Origin: an uncultured Akkermansia sp.
Lineage (GTDB): Bacteria; Verrucomicrobiota; Verrucomicrobiia; Verrucomicrobiales; Akkermansiaceae
NCBI GenBank assembly: GCA_947585525.1
Contig: CANPXA010000016.1
Location: forward strand, 1-16,170
Direction of reading: 5' to 3'
Length of the DNA stretch: 16,170 nucleotides
A program made the position numbers and the translations under genes. Shown piece by piece: positions 14,161-16,170 of the stretch. How positions within the stretch are numbered: the first letter of the stretch is position 1; each line of letters begins with the position of its first letter. Below the pieces are notes generated by a model that had not been told where the DNA came from, made no database searches, and saw only the letters and a program-made list of their open reading frames with translations.

Positions 14161-15018
14161 ATGCCCCTCTACGTACAGATCAATGCCGCTTTGCTGGGGA
14201 TAGCCACCGTCCTGTGCATTCTGCCGGAGTTGGTACGCCTCCTGCGTAAGCAGCTCCTCATGCGCAAACAGGGGTTACCTGCCTTGCCGACGGGAAACAA
14301 ACAGATTTCCTTTCCCGGAAACGCAGATATCCTCTGGTCTCATCTCTTCATCCTGCTCTACTCCCTCCTGGCTATTTCGGGACTCTTCTCCGGCAGGGGT
14401 GACGCATCTGAACCATCGACAGACACGTACATTGTTTCTCTGTTTATCAACATTGGCATCTACCTGCCCTTCATTCATCGTATCATTTATGTCACCCGGC
14501 AAGGCATAGCTCCCGGGCTTGGCTTTCACCGCATCTCCCTCGTCCAACTCCTGCGCAACAACATCCTCTACGTGATTGTCATCCCCCTGGTGATCAGCTT
14601 CGTCCTGGAAAACCACGGCTTTGATCAATGGTTGCACGAGTGTACCGGCACTCCCTGCCAACAGGACATCATCTCTGTCCTCATCAACTCCGATAATTTA
14701 ACCGCCAGAATCTGCCTCATTTTCCTAGCCGTCGTGGTGGCGCCTATCGCCGAGGAATGTTTTTTCCGCGGCTTTCTCTACAACATCCTGAAAAAAAGCT
14801 CCGGCAAAGTTGTCGCGGCGCTTCTCTCTTCCCTCCTCTTTGCGGCTCTGCACACGTCCCTCGTTCAGTTTGTTCCCCTCTTCATCTTCGCCCTGCTGCA
14901 ATGCCGACTCTATGAGAAATCACGCACCCTCGTGGCGCCTGTGGCGGCTCATTTCCTTTTCAACCTGATCGGTTCGTTCTTCATTCTTCTTATTGTCATC
15001 GTTAAAGCCTCACTCTGA
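14161..15018 (+). CDS. CPBP family intramembrane metalloprotease
   Basis: The 285-residue protein is strongly hydrophobic, with membrane segments near residues 7-22, 60-76, 92-111, 135-150, 183-197, 218-230 and 233-247, and a last one at 265-282. The CPBP (CAAX protease and bacteriocin-processing, Abi) motifs are complete: EECFFRG (198-204, EExxxR), FAALH (227-231) and HFLFN (264-268). It would sit in the cytoplasmic membrane. Bacterial members range from prenyl-protein-type peptidases to bacteriocin self-immunity proteins, and nothing here points to a substrate. The start ATG 14161 follows the L,D-transpeptidase stop by 5 nt; a longer frame from 13864 overlaps that gene and is rejected. Its TGA stop overlaps the thiL ATG by one base. 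Confidence 0.9.
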   Translation: MPLYVQINAALLGIATVLCILPELVRLLRKQLLMRKQGLPALPTGNKQISFPGNADILWSHLFILLYSLLAISGLFSGRGDASEPSTDTYIVSLFINIGIYLPFIHRIIYVTRQGIAPGLGFHRISLVQLLRNNILYVIVIPLVISFVLENHGFDQWLHECTGTPCQQDIISVLINSDNLTARICLIFLAVVVAPIAEECFFRGFLYNILKKSSGKVVAALLSSLLFAALHTSLVQFVPLFIFALLQCRLYEKSRTLVAPVAAHFLFNLIGSFFILLIVIVKASL

Positions 15019-15917
15019 TGCAAGATATCCTGCTCAACCGCCTCGGCGAGGATGAACTGCTCTCTCGTCTGCTGACCGCCTTCCCCACACCGAGCGACAC
15101 CTCCTCGCTTGTGCAGGGACCGGGCGATGACTGCGCCATAGCACGCCGCGACGACCGGTGGGACACCCTGTTAAAAACGGATGCCGTGGTGGAGGGAATT
15201 CACTTCTCCATCGGGACAGATCCCCGCCTCATCGGTCGGAAGGCTCTTGCACGAGCTGTATCAGACATCGCGGCCATGGGCGGCATCCCGGAGCTCGCAC
15301 TCGTTAACCTCTTCCTGTCCGGGCAACGCAGCGTCCGAGAACCGGAGAACATCTATTCCGGAATGGCTGAACTCGCCGAGCAATTTCACATCTCGCTCGC
15401 CGGCGGAGAAATTTCCTCTCTTCCTCATGACGGTCTCATGCTCAGTGTCACCCTCGTCGGACGCGTGGAACGCGGGCGCTCCATCCTGCGCAGCGGAGGA
15501 CGCCCCGGCGATGTACTCTGCGTCTCGGGTCCTCTCGGCGGCTCCTTCATCTCCGGACGCCATCTGACTTTCATACCACGTGTTGCACTGGGTCGGGAAC
15601 TCATCTCTTGCCCTACCCCACCACGCGCTATGATGGATATCTCCGATGGATTGTCCACGGATCTGCCACGCCTTGCTACGGCGTGTGGATGCGGATACGA
15701 GGTCAATGAAGCAAGTCTGCCTCTCAATGAGAACTGCACACCCGCGCAGGCTCTGAGCGATGGTGAAGACTACGAGCTGCTCATCGTGGTAGCGCCGCAG
15801 GATGCAGACTCCATGTGTTCTCAATTCGGGCTTTTCGCCATCGGCCGCCTCACGGAAAAGACGCTCAACTCGCTCTCCGGAGGCTGGCAACACTTCAGCT
15901 CCTCTCCCTACGCATGA
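15018..15917 (+). CDS. thiL: Thiamine-monophosphate kinase
   Basis: ThiL phosphorylates thiamine monophosphate to the active cofactor thiamine diphosphate, using ATP. The 299 residues are slightly short but complete, with the PurM/AIRS-type fold. The landmarks are GPGDDCA (34-40), LKTDAVVEGIHF (52-63), ARAVSDIAAMGG (78-89), LAGGE (127-131), GDVLCVSGPLGG (164-175), MMDISDGLSTDL (205-216) and DGEDYELL (248-255). These provide metal, ATP and TMP contacts. The start codon shares one base with the CPBP stop (TGATG), and the stop overlaps rsmA (ATGA), so translation of all three is likely coupled. No riboswitch is expected or seen inside this run; no other thiamine gene is present. Confidence 0.96.
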   Translation: MQDILLNRLGEDELLSRLLTAFPTPSDTSSLVQGPGDDCAIARRDDRWDTLLKTDAVVEGIHFSIGTDPRLIGRKALARAVSDIAAMGGIPELALVNLFLSGQRSVREPENIYSGMAELAEQFHISLAGGEISSLPHDGLMLSVTLVGRVERGRSILRSGGRPGDVLCVSGPLGGSFISGRHLTFIPRVALGRELISCPTPPRAMMDISDGLSTDLPRLATACGCGYEVNEASLPLNENCTPAQALSDGEDYELLIVVAPQDADSMCSQFGLFAIGRLTEKTLNSLSGGWQHFSSSPYA

Positions 15918-16170
15918 ACGCTACCCGCATACGCACTGTGCTGGAGCAATACGGCATCACCCCGTCCAAAGCTCTCGGACAAAATTTTCTCACGGACGAG
16001 AACATCGCGCGTTTCATCGTGGAACAGCTGGAACCCACGCCGCAAGATTGCATCATCGAAGTAGGTCCCGGTGCAGGCTCCCTCACGGAAATCGTCGCCC
16101 CCCTCTGCCGTAAGCTTATTCTCGTCGAGTTCGATAAGCGGCTCGCGGACTACCAGCGCACCCGCTGGGC
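15914..16170 (+). CDS. rsmA: 16S rRNA dimethyladenosine transferase, 5' part (runs off the window)
   Basis: The first 85 codons are present. RsmA (KsgA) dimethylates two adjacent adenosines in the 3' hairpin of 16S rRNA, late in small-subunit assembly. The N-terminal signature is clear: SKALGQNFLTDENIARFIV (residues 18-36), then IIEVGPGAGSLTEIV, the S-adenosylmethionine-binding motif I, and LILVEFDKRLADY with its acidic residue for the ribose. The ATG at 15914 overlaps the thiL stop as ATGA, which fixes the start. The gene is open at the right edge, so the C-terminal domain and stop codon lie outside the window. Being last in a run without gaps, it may depend on upstream promoters. Confidence 0.95.
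   Translation, partial: MNATRIRTVLEQYGITPSKALGQNFLTDENIARFIVEQLEPTPQDCIIEVGPGAGSLTEIVAPLCRKLILVEFDKRLADYQRTRW

Noticed and set aside
13436..14161. A 241-codon minus-strand frame opposite the L,D-transpeptidase gene
   Set aside because: No domain signature; the plus-strand gene has a signal peptide and catalytic His and Cys.
1..16170. CRISPR arrays, tRNA or rRNA genes
   Set aside because: No regularly spaced repeat array and no cloverleaf or rRNA sequence was recognised on either strand.

Overview
The window is a bacterial chromosome segment dominated by housekeeping genes for nucleotide synthesis and cell-envelope work. One insertion sequence is the only clear mobile DNA. Host genes are moderately GC-rich, favour CGC/CGT arginine codons, and stop with TGA or TAA. 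The envelope genes (an ELM1-like protein, GT4 glycosyltransferases and a YkuD-type L,D-transpeptidase) suggest a Gram-negative bacterium. The Shine-Dalgarno-poor starts and the gene mix would fit a member of the Verrucomicrobiota or a relative, but that placement is a guess and the sequence does not prove it.

Layout. Positions 1-486 are noncoding with short repeats. An aldo/keto reductase gene (487-1329, minus) has a good promoter almost touching its start codon. A 1,326-bp IS5-family element (1411-2736) follows. It has near-perfect terminal inverted repeats and a 5-bp direct repeat, and it lies in a 7-bp tandem-repeat tract. Its transposase gene carries one in-frame TAG. After a repeat-bearing gap comes the minus-strand pair carA-purA (5449 down to 3008), which supplies carbamoyl phosphate and adenylosuccinate. 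From a 215-bp divergent promoter region, a plus-strand run of twelve genes begins and continues past the right edge. Its order is purE-like, pyrR, pyrB, pyrC', ELM1-like, glycosyltransferase, degenerate glycosyltransferase, metallo-beta-lactamase/beta-CASP ribonuclease-like protein, L,D-transpeptidase, CPBP membrane protease, thiL and rsmA. No gap in this run exceeds 18 nt, and five junctions overlap.

How the genes fit together. CarA (glutaminase subunit), PyrB and PyrR belong to pyrimidine synthesis and its control. The gene after pyrB resembles dihydroorotase but has lost several metal and substrate ligands, so it is probably the structural partner of PyrB, as in the pyrR-pyrB-pyrC' arrangement of Pseudomonas. 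A real dihydroorotase must then lie elsewhere. PurA and the PurE-like protein belong to purine synthesis. The three glycosyltransferase-like genes are translationally coupled and probably act on surface polysaccharide or LPS core. The second GT4 protein has lost both glutamates of the EX7E motif.

Most notable: two catalytically degenerate proteins each encoded directly beside an intact partner; translation starts with almost no Shine-Dalgarno sequence, several with a -10 box only 6-10 nt upstream of the ATG; a PurE-like protein with an altered active-site loop; and an IS insertion whose empty site can be reconstructed. I did not find a clearly new defence or mobile system.
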